Assembly (NCBI RefSeq): GCF_031656215.1
Contig: NZ_CP134228.1
Span: forward strand, 2,871,001 to 2,935,000
DNA: 64,000 nucleotides
Source of the DNA: Mesorhizobium koreense
GTDB taxonomy: Bacteria; Pseudomonadota; Alphaproteobacteria; Rhizobiales; Rhizobiaceae
Direction: 5' to 3'
Position numbers and translations under genes: made by a program. This document shows, piece after piece, positions 25,865 through 35,470 of the stretch (position 1 is the stretch's first letter; the number at the start of each line of letters is the position of its first letter). The notes below the pieces were generated by a model that saw only the letters and a list, made by a program, of their open reading frames with translations, made no database searches and was not told the DNA's origin.

Positions 25865-27898
25865 TCAGATATCCAGCTCTTCCACGAATTCCGCGCGTTC
25901 CTGGATGAAGCGGAAGCGCAGTTCCGGTTTGGTGCCCATAAGCGCGTCGATCGCTTCCTTTGTCGCATCCTGCTCGTCGATGACCTCAACCCGAAGCAAT
26001 GTGCGTTTCTTCTTGTCCATGGTCGTCTCCTTGAGCTGCGAGGCCATCATCTCGCCCAGGCCCTTGAAGCGGCCGATCTCGACCTTGCCGCGGCCGGTGA
26101 ACTCGTTCTTCAGGAGTTCGTCCTTGTGCACATCGTCGCGCGCATACATCACCTTGCCGCCCTGGCTGATGCGGTAAAGCGGCGGCACGGCGAGGTGGAG
26201 ATGACCGCCGCGTATCAGTTGCGGCATTTCCTGGAAGAAGAAAGTCATCAGAAGCGAGGCTATGTGCGCGCCGTCCACGTCGGCATCGGTCATGATGATG
26301 ACGCGGTCGTAGCGAAGGTCCTCGTCGCGGTATTTCGAGCGCGTGCCGCAGCCGAGCGCCTGGATCAGATCGGCGATCTGTTGGTTGGCGGTCAGTTTGT
26401 CGCGACCGGCGCTGGCGACGTTGAGGATCTTGCCGCGCAAGGGCAGCACCGCCTGAGAGGCACGGTCGCGCGCTTGTTTGGCGGACCCGCCGGCGGAATC
26501 GCCCTCCACGATGAAGATCTCGGCACCCGCCGCCGCGTTTTGCGTGCAGTCGGCAAGCTTGCCGGGAAGGCGCAGCTTGCGTACCGCGCTCTTGCGCGAG
26601 ACTTCCTTTTCCTGCCGCCGCCTGAGGCGCTCGTCGGCCCGCGCGATCACCCATTCGAGCAGCTTGGAGGCTTCCTGCGGATTATCGGCCAGCCAGTGGT
26701 CGAACGGGTCGCGCATGGCGCTTTCGACGATGCGTTGCGCCTCGATGGTCGCCAGCCGGTCCTTGGTCTGGCCGACGAATTCCGGCTCGCGGATGAAGAC
26801 CGACAGCATCCCGGCCGCCGATATCATCACGTCCTCGCTGGAGACGGCGTGCGCGCGTTTGTTGCCGGTCAGTTCGGCATAGGCTTTCAGGCCGCGCAAC
26901 AGCGCCGAACGGAAGCCGGCCTCGTGCGTGCCGCCTTCCGGGGTCGGGATCGTGTTGCAGTAGGAGTTCAGGATCGGATCGCCGCCGTACCAGGTTACGG
27001 CCCATTCCACAGAGCCATGGCCGCCCTGCTTTTCGCTCTTCCCCGCGAAGATGTCGCGGGTCACCTGGAATTCGCCGTCGAGCGAAGCGGCAAGGTAATC
27101 CTTCAATCCGCCGGGGAAGTGGAAGGTCGCTTTCTCCGGCGTCTTCTCCTTGTCGGCGATCAGGGCAGGCGCGCAGGACCAGCGGATTTCGACACCGCCG
27201 AAGAGATAGGCTTTCGCGCGCGTCATGCGGCAGAGCCGGGCCGGATCGAAATGCACGCCCTTGCCGAAGATCTGGTCGTCGGGGCGGAAGCGGATCTTCG
27301 TGCCGCGGCGGTTGTGCACCTCGCCGAGGTTTTTCAGCTCGCCCTTCGGGTGGCCGCGCGAGAATTCCTGCCGGTAGAGCTGTCGCCCGCGTGCGACCTC
27401 CACCTCTAGCGTCTCCGAAAGCGCATTCACCACCGACACGCCGACGCCGTGCAGGCCGCCCGACGTCTCGTAGACCTTGGAGTCGAACTTGCCGCCCGAA
27501 TGCAGCGTCGTCATGATGACTTCGAGCGCCGACTTGTTCCTGAATTTCGGATGCGCGTCGACCGGGATGCCGCGCCCGTTGTCGGTGACAGAGAGAAAGC
27601 CGGCCTCGTCGAGCTCGACCTCGATGAAGCTTGCGTGCCCCGCCACGGCTTCGTCCATGGAATTGTCGATCACCTCGGCGAAGAGGTGGTGCAGCGCCTT
27701 CTCGTCGGTCCCGCCGATATACATACCGGGCCGTCGGCGAACCGGCTCGAGCCCCTCCAGCACCTCGATGTCGGCCGCGCTATAGCTGTCACTGCCGTCC
27801 CTGGCGGATACCGGTCGCGCTACCGGCTTTACCGGCTGCGAATCGTTCGCCGGAGCTTCGTTATGCAGGGTGAAAAGGTCTTTGTTCGCTTTTTCCAT
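25865..27898 (-). CDS. parE: DNA topoisomerase IV subunit B
   Basis: This 677-aa subunit carries the GHKL ATPase (EVIDNSMDEA, DNGRGIPV, GGLHGVGVSVVNALS), transducer domain, and TOPRIM domain with EGDSAGG and DADVDG for metal binding, then the C-terminal gate-associated segment. The length and sequence suit ParE rather than the longer GyrB; the N-terminal leader MEKANKDLFTLH is a rhizobial style. It decatenates daughter chromosomes with ParC, which is elsewhere. Confidence 0.93.
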   Translation of the reverse strand: MEKANKDLFTLHNEAPANDSQPVKPVARPVSARDGSDSYSAADIEVLEGLEPVRRRPGMYIGGTDEKALHHLFAEVIDNSMDEAVAGHASFIEVELDEAGFLSVTDNGRGIPVDAHPKFRNKSALEVIMTTLHSGGKFDSKVYETSGGLHGVGVSVVNALSETLEVEVARGRQLYRQEFSRGHPKGELKNLGEVHNRRGTKIRFRPDDQIFGKGVHFDPARLCRMTRAKAYLFGGVEIRWSCAPALIADKEKTPEKATFHFPGGLKDYLAASLDGEFQVTRDIFAGKSEKQGGHGSVEWAVTWYGGDPILNSYCNTIPTPEGGTHEAGFRSALLRGLKAYAELTGNKRAHAVSSEDVMISAAGMLSVFIREPEFVGQTKDRLATIEAQRIVESAMRDPFDHWLADNPQEASKLLEWVIARADERLRRRQEKEVSRKSAVRKLRLPGKLADCTQNAAAGAEIFIVEGDSAGGSAKQARDRASQAVLPLRGKILNVASAGRDKLTANQQIADLIQALGCGTRSKYRDEDLRYDRVIIMTDADVDGAHIASLLMTFFFQEMPQLIRGGHLHLAVPPLYRISQGGKVMYARDDVHKDELLKNEFTGRGKVEIGRFKGLGEMMASQLKETTMDKKKRTLLRVEVIDEQDATKEAIDALMGTKPELRFRFIQERAEFVEELDI

Positions 27899-28137
27899 GT
27901 CGCCGCTGATCTAGCCCGCCCGAATCACGCTTCATACTGCCACGCTTTACCGTTCCGGTGACAGAGGTTCTCTCTCTGTTCGCGCGGCCGATATCGCTCG
28001 AATTGCTGCTTTGGGCGCAATATCCCGATAACCACGACGAGCGATTGCCGGCACTCTACACTCCTTGCCTTCCAATTCCTTTAGGATTTGCCGCCTAGCC
28101 TCCCGCACAACAAAAAGCTCGAAAGGGCGGGGCGGGC

Positions 28138-29103
28138 GTGAAGAACAGAATAGTTCCGATGATCGGGATCGCAGCCGTATTCGGCGCGATATCCATATTT
28201 GCTGCGAATTTCTGGATCAAGAGCCAGGCCAGCGCGCGCGTCGCGACTGCCGTCACGGTGCCGGCGAAGCCCGAAATCCGGTTCAAGACGATCGTCGTGG
28301 CCAAGACGCCGCTCCGTTTCGGCATGAAACCCGAGCGCGACAATCTTGCCGAGATCCCATGGGCCGAGAACGCGTTGCCGAAGGGGGCATTCGGCACTGT
28401 GGACGAGCTTCTGAAGGATGGCGACCGCGTCGTCCTTTCGCCGATAGACGCCAACGAGCCAGTCCTCCTTGCCGAGCTTTCCGGGCCGAACGGTCGCGCA
28501 ACGCTGTCCAATCTTCTGGAGCCGGGCATGCAGGCCGTAACCGTCAAGACCGACGAGATCGCCGGCGTCGGTGGCTTCATCGCGCCGGGCGACCGTGTCG
28601 ATGTCGTATTGACGCGCGACGCGGGCGAAATCGAGGAAGTAAAGAAGAACGCCGAGGGCGCCGCCGGCTCGAAGATCGCCACGGAAGTTGTGATCGAGGC
28701 GGCGAAGGTCCTGTCGGTCGGGCAGGCGGCGGACGAGCGCGCGACTCAGCCGAAGGTGGCCAATTCGGTGACGCTGGAAGTGACGCCCGAAGGCGCGCAG
28801 AAGATCACGTTGGCACGGAACATCGGCAAGCTCTCGCTCGCCTTGCGCTCGGCACGGCCGGCCGGTTCTGACGGCTCCGGCATGACCACCATCTCCGCCT
28901 TCGGCGGTTCGGTTGCCGAAAAGATCTCGGCGGCCGCCAGCGACGTGGTCAGCGCCATTCCGCACGATGACGAAGAGCCGAAATTCGCCACCGTGGTCGT
29001 GACGCGCGGGATCAAGGAAGAGACCTACAAGGTCAATCGCAGCGGCCCGCATCAGGGCGATGATGGCCAGGCTGCCGGCGTAGGGACGTTGCCGCAGGAA
29101 TAG
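28138..29103 (+). CDS. cpaB: Flp pilus assembly protein CpaB
   Basis: This 321-aa protein opens the Tad locus. The N-terminal membrane anchor (about residues 6-24) is followed by an SAF domain (residues 44-130) and a CpaB/RcpC region with MQAVTVKTDEIAGVGGFIAPGDRVDV, typical of RcpC, then a low-complexity tail ending in GTLPQE. It starts with a GTG after a G-rich site. CpaB/RcpC acts with the secretin CpaC in the cell envelope. A 15-bp tandem repeat begins in its last codons. Confidence 0.9.
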   Translation: MKNRIVPMIGIAAVFGAISIFAANFWIKSQASARVATAVTVPAKPEIRFKTIVVAKTPLRFGMKPERDNLAEIPWAENALPKGAFGTVDELLKDGDRVVLSPIDANEPVLLAELSGPNGRATLSNLLEPGMQAVTVKTDEIAGVGGFIAPGDRVDVVLTRDAGEIEEVKKNAEGAAGSKIATEVVIEAAKVLSVGQAADERATQPKVANSVTLEVTPEGAQKITLARNIGKLSLALRSARPAGSDGSGMTTISAFGGSVAEKISAAASDVVSAIPHDDEEPKFATVVVTRGIKEETYKVNRSGPHQGDDGQAAGVGTLPQE

Positions 29104-29135
29104 GGGCCGCAGGAATAAAGGCCGCAGGGCCAGAG
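29091..29135 (+). repeat. Three tandem 15-bp repeats at the cpaB 3' end
   Basis: GCCGCAGG starts at 29091, 29106 and 29121, and the first two copies read GCCGCAGGAATA. The period of 15 keeps the reading frame, so PQE-stop is repeated after the true stop (P Q E stop, G P Q E stop). A separate ATGCCGGCTGG direct repeat at 29138 and 29167 follows. Confidence 0.8.
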
Positions 29136-29199
29136 GTATGCCGGCTGGCACCGGCGAATAGAGGGGATGCCGGCTGGGGCCGGTTTGGGGATAGGGCTA

Positions 29200-30633
29200 A
29201 TGTCGTTTCGTTTGAAAGCAGCCACGGAGGCGGATGCGGCGCGCTCGTTCCTGATCGCGCGGGTGATGCTCCTCGCCGCGGCCGCGCTTCTTTGTGCCGT
29301 AGGCGCCACCAGGGCGCTGGCGAATGGTGACGTGATTCATATTTCGTCCGATGCGCACAAATCGATCAAGGTCGCGAAAGGCAAGCCGCAGACCATCCGC
29401 ACAGGCGTTCCCTTCTCGCAGATCGTCATCGGCGATCCCGAGATCGCCAACGTCAATCCGCTCACCGACCATTCCTTCTATGTGCTCGGCACCAAGCTCG
29501 GCACGACAGGCATCGCGCTGTTCGACAAGGACAAGCGCCTTGTCGGCAATATCGACGTCGAGGTGACGCTGGACACGAAGGATCTCGCCAAGGCGATCCA
29601 AGCAAATGTGCCGGGCACCGACATCCGCGTGGATTCGGCGAATGGCCGGCTGATCCTTTCCGGCACCGCCAAGGATGCCGTCGCGGCCGAGAAGGCCAAG
29701 AACATCGCCGACCGCTTCTCCGGCGAGGAGAAAGTCATCAATTCGGTCAATGTCTCCTCTTCGCAGCAGGTGCAGCTCAACGTCCGCTTCGTCGAGATCA
29801 GCCGTCAGGCGGGCCGTGAATTGGGCACGAAGTTCCGCGCTTCCTACAGCGCCGGCGCTGGTGGCGGGGTCACTTTCAATTCAGATCCGTCCGCGTCTTC
29901 CAACGTCCCGGCCGGACAGATCATCGGTTCGCTCCTTTCAGGCGGGTTTTCGGCGGATATCGCCATTAAGGCATTGGAGGACAGGGGCGTCGCCCGCAGC
30001 CTGGCCGAGCCGAACCTGATCGCCCGCTCCGGCGAAACGGCAAGTTTCCTTGCAGGGGGTGAGTTTCCTATCCCCGTCGCTTCGGACAACAACACGATCA
30101 CGATCAGCTACCACAAATACGGTGTCAGCCTCGAGTTCACGCCGACGGTTCTTGAGGACGGCCTGATCAGCCTCGAAATCGCGCCGGAGGTCTCGACGAT
30201 CGACAACTCGGCCACTTCGTATCAGTTGAAAGGCATCAGCGTTCCCGGCTTCATCGTGCGCCGAGCCCAGACTTCGGTCGACCTCAAGAGCGGCCAGAGC
30301 TTCATGATCGGCGGCCTGCTCCAGACCCAGAACAGCACGACCACCCAGGCGCTGCCCGGTCTCGGCAAGCTGCCGATCCTCGGCCCTCTCTTTTCCTCGA
30401 AGTCCTATCAGCGCCACGAAACAGACCTGATCATTATCGTCACGCCCTATCTGGTGAAGCCGATCGATCCGTCGAAGAAGGTCGCGAGCCCGCTCGACGG
30501 ATCGAAGCCGGCGAGCAATGTCGACTACTTCCTCGGCAACGCCGACGAAGTGAAGCCCGGCGCGCCGCAACTCGCGGCCGCGGGCGCTCCGATCGCGCGC
30601 GCCGACAGCGGCCATTTCCTCGACCTGCGCTAG
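29200..30633 (+). CDS. cpaC: Secretin, Flp pilus outer-membrane channel CpaC
   Basis: This 477-aa outer-membrane secretin has a signal peptide ending near ALA-NG (about residue 45), an N-terminal pilus assembly region and a BON-like domain (residues 100-185). The C-terminal secretin domain carries SQQVQLNVRFVEISRQAGRELG and LPGLGKLPILGPLFSSKSYQRHETDLIIIVTPYLVKP, the secretin signature. The ATG at 29200 follows GGGGATAGGGC; a start at 29167 is possible. It forms the pore with CpaB, CpaD and partners. Confidence 0.92.
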   Translation: MSFRLKAATEADAARSFLIARVMLLAAAALLCAVGATRALANGDVIHISSDAHKSIKVAKGKPQTIRTGVPFSQIVIGDPEIANVNPLTDHSFYVLGTKLGTTGIALFDKDKRLVGNIDVEVTLDTKDLAKAIQANVPGTDIRVDSANGRLILSGTAKDAVAAEKAKNIADRFSGEEKVINSVNVSSSQQVQLNVRFVEISRQAGRELGTKFRASYSAGAGGGVTFNSDPSASSNVPAGQIIGSLLSGGFSADIAIKALEDRGVARSLAEPNLIARSGETASFLAGGEFPIPVASDNNTITISYHKYGVSLEFTPTVLEDGLISLEIAPEVSTIDNSATSYQLKGISVPGFIVRRAQTSVDLKSGQSFMIGGLLQTQNSTTTQALPGLGKLPILGPLFSSKSYQRHETDLIIIVTPYLVKPIDPSKKVASPLDGSKPASNVDYFLGNADEVKPGAPQLAAAGAPIARADSGHFLDLR

Positions 30634-30643
30634 GAGAGACGCG

Positions 30644-30919
30644 ATGCAGAGAATGACGATCCTCGTATCCGTGTTCGGCCTGTCGCTGGCGGCGGCCGGC
30701 TGCACCAGCGACGAGTTTGCCCGCAACGAGGGCGTGACGGGCAGGGCCGGCGATGCCATCGCCGCCAATACGGTGATGCAGATGGTGGACCCGTGGCCGC
30801 GCGGTGTCGAGAACGCCAATCTCCGCGTGCCGGCCGATCATGCGCAATACCAGAACAAACCGGCTGCGGCTGGCGCTGCGGCGCCGTCGAACGGCCGCTC
30901 CTCGACGATGGACAACTGA
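30644..30919 (+). CDS. cpaD: Very short CpaD-like lipoprotein
   Basis: This 91-aa lipoprotein has a signal peptide with lipobox LAAAGC (C19 or so). It occupies the CpaD position between cpaC and cpaE, 10 and 3 bases from them. The segment DAIAANTVMQMVDPWPRG resembles the C-terminal end of CpaD proteins, but normal CpaD is about 200 residues or more, so most of the domain is missing. It may be a reduced functional form in this lineage or a truncated remnant. Confidence 0.7.
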   Translation: MQRMTILVSVFGLSLAAAGCTSDEFARNEGVTGRAGDAIAANTVMQMVDPWPRGVENANLRVPADHAQYQNKPAAAGAAAPSNGRSSTMDN

Positions 30920-30922
30920 GCC

Positions 30923-32131
30923 ATGGCGAACACGAACAAGAGCAAGCGTGTCGTCCTCGTCTCGCGGGATCGGTCGTTCCTGCAGGATACGCGCGCCGCA
31001 TTCTCCTCTTCCGAGGCGATCGAACTGGTGACACTGGACAAGAGCGTCAACGAACTGCGCGGCGAGATCGAAACGTCGGAATGTGGCGCGGCGATCGTGG
31101 ATATGGATGTGGCGAGCTTGGAGCAGATAGAATCGCTCCAGCGCGTCGTGCGCCGGCTGGAGGGACGTGCGCCGGTCGTCGTCGTGACAGGGGAGTTCAA
31201 CGCCGCGGCGGTGCGCATCCTCGTCCAGCTCCAGGTCGCGGATTTTCTGGTCAAGCCGATCACCACGGCCGACCTCGTCCGCTCCTGCATCCGCGCGCTG
31301 CAAGGGCCGGGCCGTCATGAGAACGCCGAATCGCAAGTTTATACGTTCATGCCGGCCGCCGGCGGCGTCGGTACGACAACGCTCGCCGTGCAGACGGCCT
31401 TCCAGCTCCACCGGTCGGTCACGCGCGCAGCCTCGACCTGCGTGGTTGACCTCAATTTCCAGCAGGGCGCCTGCGCCGAATATCTCGATCTGGAGCCGCG
31501 CTTCGACATCAACGAGATCGAGAACCAGCCCGAGCGGCTGGACCGCCAGTTGCTCGACGTGATGCTGTCGCGGCACGAGAGCGGGCTTTGCGTGCTGGCC
31601 GCGCCGACCGATCCGGCCGACATGCGTTCCTTCAACACCGACGTCGTCGTTCGCATGCTCGACCTCGTCTCGGCCTATTTCGACAATGTCGTCATCGACA
31701 TGCCGCGCACCTGGTTCCCGTGGACGGAAACGGTGCTGCTTGGCTCGAATAGGCTCTACATCGTCTCTGAGATGACGGTGCCGTGTCTGCGTCATACGCA
31801 GCGCCTCATCAAGGCGATCCACGAGAGGACCGGGCGCGAGGTAAAGCCGAACGTCATCGTCAACCGCTTCGAGCAGAAGAAAGCGGGCGGCGGCATCAAG
31901 CAAGCCGATGTCGAGGAGATCCTAGGCGACCATTTTGTCGGCGGCATTTCCAACAATTACCGACTGGTGCGCGAGGCGGTCGATCGCGGCGTGCCTCTCC
32001 ACGAGATCGATCCGGACGCCAATGTCGTGCACGACCTGAAGCGCATCATCCTGCCGGAAGAAGCGGTGGTGGCGACGAAGAAGCGCTCGCTCTTCTCCCT
32101 ACCGATTGGCCTCAAGAAGAAGGTGGGATAA
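30923..32131 (+). CDS. cpaE: Pilus assembly protein CpaE/TadZ
   Basis: This 402-aa protein has an N-terminal receiver-like domain (1-125; D60 in AIVDMDV, KPIT near the end) and a C-terminal ParA/MinD-type ATPase fold. The P-loop is divergent: AAGGVGTTT (145-153) lacks both lysines of KGGxGKT. CpaE/TadZ localises the Tad machine at a cell pole. The ATG at 30923 lies three bases after the lipoprotein stop, and AAGAAGGTGGGA near its end precedes the cpaF start. Confidence 0.9.
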   Translation: MANTNKSKRVVLVSRDRSFLQDTRAAFSSSEAIELVTLDKSVNELRGEIETSECGAAIVDMDVASLEQIESLQRVVRRLEGRAPVVVVTGEFNAAAVRILVQLQVADFLVKPITTADLVRSCIRALQGPGRHENAESQVYTFMPAAGGVGTTTLAVQTAFQLHRSVTRAASTCVVDLNFQQGACAEYLDLEPRFDINEIENQPERLDRQLLDVMLSRHESGLCVLAAPTDPADMRSFNTDVVVRMLDLVSAYFDNVVIDMPRTWFPWTETVLLGSNRLYIVSEMTVPCLRHTQRLIKAIHERTGREVKPNVIVNRFEQKKAGGGIKQADVEEILGDHFVGGISNNYRLVREAVDRGVPLHEIDPDANVVHDLKRIILPEEAVVATKKRSLFSLPIGLKKKVG

Positions 32132-32135
32132 GGAG

Positions 32136-33563
32136 ATGGCGAGCCGCTTTTCCACGCTGAGGGACCGCCCGAAGGAAGCCCGCCCGGCCGAACAACCGGC
32201 AGGCGATCGCACCGCTGTCGTCATCCCGTCCGCGCGCAAGGTCATCAAGGCGGTGACGGCCGAGCCCGGCGCCGGCCAGCCCAAGGCCTCCAGCCGCAGC
32301 CATGACGCGCGCGATCGCATCCATCGTATGCTTCTGGAGGAAATCAACCTGGTGGCACTGGAGAAGCTGCCTCGGGCCGAGATGGAACGCCAGATCCACG
32401 AATTCGTCTCGGAGAAGACGCGGAGCGAACGTCTCGCGCTCAACGTCGCCGAACTAGACGCGCTAGTGGACGATATCGTCGACGAGATGGTGGGCCTCGG
32501 CCCGCTTGAGCCGTTGATGAAGGACCCGACGATCAACGACATACTGATCAATGGCCACGAGAACTGCTTCGTCGAGCGGCGCGGCAAGCTGGAGAAGATC
32601 CAGGTCCCTTTCAAGGACGAGGAACATCTTCTCAGGATCGTCAACAAGATCGTCGCGGCGGTCGGACGGCGGGTGGACGAATCCCAGCCCATGGTTGATG
32701 CCCGCATGCTCGATGGTTCCCGCTTCAACGCCGCCATCCGGCCGGTCGGCGTCGACGGGCCGTTGGTCTCGATCCGCAAATTCTCCAAGCACAAGCTCGG
32801 CCTGCACAAGCTGATCGAGTTCGGCGCGATCACCCAGAACATGGCCGAGGTGCTGGCGGCGGCCCTGCACGCGCGCAAGACGACGATCATCTCCGGCGGC
32901 ACGGGCACCGGCAAGACGACCATGCTGAACGCGCTTTCCGCCTTCATCCCCGAGGACGAGCGCCTCATCACCATCGAGGATGCCGCCGAGCTGCAATTGC
33001 AGCAGCCGCATGTGGCGCGCATGGAAACGCGCCCCGCCAATGTCGAAGGGCATGGCGAGATCAGGCAGCGCGATCTCGTCAAGAACGCGCTTCGCATGCG
33101 CCCCGACCGCGTCATCCTCGGTGAGTGCCGTGGCGAGGAGGCCTTCGACATGCTCCAGGCCATGAATACCGGCCATGAAGGCTCCATGGCCACCATTCAC
33201 GCCAACACGCCGCGCGACGCTATTTCCCGCCTGGAGCAGATGCTCGGCATGACCGGCATGCCGATGACGGTGCAGTCGATCCGCAGCCAGATTTCCAGCG
33301 CCATCGACATTATCGTCCAATTGACCCGCCTTGCCGACGGCAAGCGCAAGGTGACGAGCGTGGCCGAAGTGACCGGTATGGAAGGCGAGATCATCCAGAT
33401 GCAGGAGATATTCCGTTTCGTGCGCACCGGCATGGAGGCGGACGGGACGATCAACGGCCATTTCGAGGCGACCGGCATCCGTCCGCGCTTTCTCGAAGAC
33501 CTGCGCGCCATGGGGATCGAATTCCCCGGCAAATATTTCGAGCCGGGCATCGCGCAGGAGTAG
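32136..33563 (+). CDS. cpaF: Type IV pilus-like secretion ATPase CpaF/TadA
   Basis: This 475-aa hexameric ATPase powers Flp pilus extension and retraction. Walker A is GGTGTGKTT (254-262), Asp box and Walker B are DERLITIEDAAE and RMRPDRVILGECRGEEA, and the His box is GHEGSMATIHAN. The first about 60 residues are variable. The ATG at 32136 sits directly after AGGAG. It interacts with TadB/TadC, whose genes follow with 4-base and 1-base gaps. Confidence 0.94.
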   Translation: MASRFSTLRDRPKEARPAEQPAGDRTAVVIPSARKVIKAVTAEPGAGQPKASSRSHDARDRIHRMLLEEINLVALEKLPRAEMERQIHEFVSEKTRSERLALNVAELDALVDDIVDEMVGLGPLEPLMKDPTINDILINGHENCFVERRGKLEKIQVPFKDEEHLLRIVNKIVAAVGRRVDESQPMVDARMLDGSRFNAAIRPVGVDGPLVSIRKFSKHKLGLHKLIEFGAITQNMAEVLAAALHARKTTIISGGTGTGKTTMLNALSAFIPEDERLITIEDAAELQLQQPHVARMETRPANVEGHGEIRQRDLVKNALRMRPDRVILGECRGEEAFDMLQAMNTGHEGSMATIHANTPRDAISRLEQMLGMTGMPMTVQSIRSQISSAIDIIVQLTRLADGKRKVTSVAEVTGMEGEIIQMQEIFRFVRTGMEADGTINGHFEATGIRPRFLEDLRAMGIEFPGKYFEPGIAQE

Positions 33564-33567
33564 GTGG

Positions 33568-34521
33568 ATGACCCCCCTCTACCTCATCTATGGCTGTGCA
33601 GCCGTCGCCGGCATCATGATAGCGGAGGCGCTATATCTGCTCTATGCCGGCCGCAGCGACAGGCGCGCGGCGATCAACCGGCGCATGAAGCTTCAGGAAA
33701 AGAAGCTCAGCCAGGAACAGGTACTCGTCCAGTTGCGCAAGGAGAGGGGCGTCGGCGACGGCCGCACGCTCTTTTCACTGGCGGGTCTACGCAGGCTGCG
33801 TACGCAGTCGGGCCTGACCAAGCCATTGCCGCAGTTCCTCGGCATCACTTCAGGCGTGGCATTCGGTATCGGCCTCGTCCTCCTGTGGTTCGGCAGTTCC
33901 GTAAAGATCGCCGCCCTGTCCGTGCCAGTTTTGTGCATCATTCTCCCGATCATGGCGCTGAAATTCTTGCGCAAGCGGCGCCACAAGCATTTCGGGCTGC
34001 AATTGCCCGAGGCGCTTGAACTGATCACGCGGAGCCTGAAGGCCGGCCATCCGGTGCCGGTCGCCATCGCCATGGTTGCGCGCGAGATGCCCGATCCGAT
34101 CGGCACGGAATTCGGCGTGGTCGCCGACGAGGTAACCTATGGTTCGACGCTGGTCCATGCGCTCCATTCGATGTTTGAGCGCGTCGGGCACGAGGACCTT
34201 CCGCTCTTCGTGACGGCCGTGTCCATCCAGTCGAGTTCGGGCGGCAATCTGCGCGAGATACTGGACGGGCTGTCCGGTACGATCCGGGACCGCGGCAAGC
34301 TGCGCCGCAAGGTGCGAGCGATTTCGACCGAGGGGCGCATATCCGCCTACATCCTCACCGCCGTGCCGGTGCTCCTGATGGCGGCGATCTTCGGCCTGAT
34401 GCCGGAATTCTACGGCAATGTATGGGGCGAACCGATGACCTGGTATCTGCTCGGCGGATCGGTCTTCTGGCTCCTGCTCGGCAATGCGATGATGTTCAAA
34501 ATGGCGAATTTCAAGTTCTGA
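33568..34521 (+). CDS. tadB: Tad pilus inner-membrane protein TadB
   Basis: This 317-aa protein is of the T2SSF family, with an N-terminal helix, two mid-protein helices (residues 95-130), the T2SSF domain (QLPEALELITRSLKAGHPVPVAIAMVAREMPDPIG) and two C-terminal helices. TadB and TadC form the platform for CpaF. Confidence 0.92.
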   Translation: MTPLYLIYGCAAVAGIMIAEALYLLYAGRSDRRAAINRRMKLQEKKLSQEQVLVQLRKERGVGDGRTLFSLAGLRRLRTQSGLTKPLPQFLGITSGVAFGIGLVLLWFGSSVKIAALSVPVLCIILPIMALKFLRKRRHKHFGLQLPEALELITRSLKAGHPVPVAIAMVAREMPDPIGTEFGVVADEVTYGSTLVHALHSMFERVGHEDLPLFVTAVSIQSSSGGNLREILDGLSGTIRDRGKLRRKVRAISTEGRISAYILTAVPVLLMAAIFGLMPEFYGNVWGEPMTWYLLGGSVFWLLLGNAMMFKMANFKF

Positions 34522-34522
34522 C

Positions 34523-35470
34523 ATGGACGCCTTTTCCCCATTCGGCGGCATGCTCCCGGTAGCGCTCATCCTGCTTCTGGCAGGCGGGGCGGCGCTCGCC
34601 TGGCCTCTCGTCGCCGGACGGCAGGAGCGAAACGATCTGAAACGCAGGCTACGCCTGGATTTGCAGTCCGAGGGAGAAGAGAAGTCGGCGGAACGACCGC
34701 GCAAGGAAAATGTCGTGCGCGAGAAAGCCGCGCGCACGGCGCAGGAATTCTACGCCAGAACCGATCCCGAGAATGTGGCCCGACTGCGTCTCCGCCTGAT
34801 CCAGGCGGGTTACATGAACCCTCGCGCTGTCGGGATGTTCTTCCTGGTACGTTTCCTGGCGCTCGCCGGTTGCGTCGCGCTGGCGCTTCTCCTCGTCATG
34901 GCGTTCAGCTCCGATGCCTCGCGCCTTAACCGTTGGATGTTCGTCGGCATGGCGGGCATCCTCGGCTACTTCCTGCCAGGGCTGGTTCTCGCACAGAAGG
35001 TCAAGACCAAGATGCGGGAATACCGCAATGGCTTTCCCGATTTCATGGACCTGATGATCGTCTGCTCGGACGCAGGCATGAGCATGGAAGCCGGTATCGA
35101 GCGTGTGTCGAAGGAATTGCAGCTTACCTACCCGTCTCTGGCGGAAAACCTGCAACTGGTCTCGCTGGAACTGAGGGCCGGCCGCAGCCTCGACGACGCG
35201 CTGAAGGCGCTGTCGGACCGGCTGAGCCTCGACGAGGTGCGCTCTTTCGCGACGCTCCTCCAGCAGTCGAAAGAACTCGGCACCAGCCTGTCTGGCGCGC
35301 TCAGGGTCTTTTCCGATGAGATGCGTCACAAGCGCATGTCGCTGGCCGAGGAAAAGGCGCACGCCCTGCCGGCGAAGATGTCGGTGCCGGTAACGGTCTG
35401 CATCCTGCCGGTCGTGCTGATGATCGCCATCATCCCGATCATCGTGCAACTGACTTCGATGAAACACTGA
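34523..35470 (+). CDS. tadC: Tad pilus inner-membrane protein TadC
   Basis: This 315-aa T2SSF protein begins one base after the TadB stop. It has an N-terminal helix (8-30), helices near 110-155, the T2SSF core (FPDFMDLMIVCSDAGMSMEAGIERVSKEL) and a C-terminal helix. It is the partner of TadB. Confidence 0.92.
   Translation: MDAFSPFGGMLPVALILLLAGGAALAWPLVAGRQERNDLKRRLRLDLQSEGEEKSAERPRKENVVREKAARTAQEFYARTDPENVARLRLRLIQAGYMNPRAVGMFFLVRFLALAGCVALALLLVMAFSSDASRLNRWMFVGMAGILGYFLPGLVLAQKVKTKMREYRNGFPDFMDLMIVCSDAGMSMEAGIERVSKELQLTYPSLAENLQLVSLELRAGRSLDDALKALSDRLSLDEVRSFATLLQQSKELGTSLSGALRVFSDEMRHKRMSLAEEKAHALPAKMSVPVTVCILPVVLMIAIIPIIVQLTSMKH

Noticed and set aside
25805-27409. A 534-codon plus-strand frame opposite parE
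   Set aside because: Antisense shadow; the minus strand encodes full ParE motifs.
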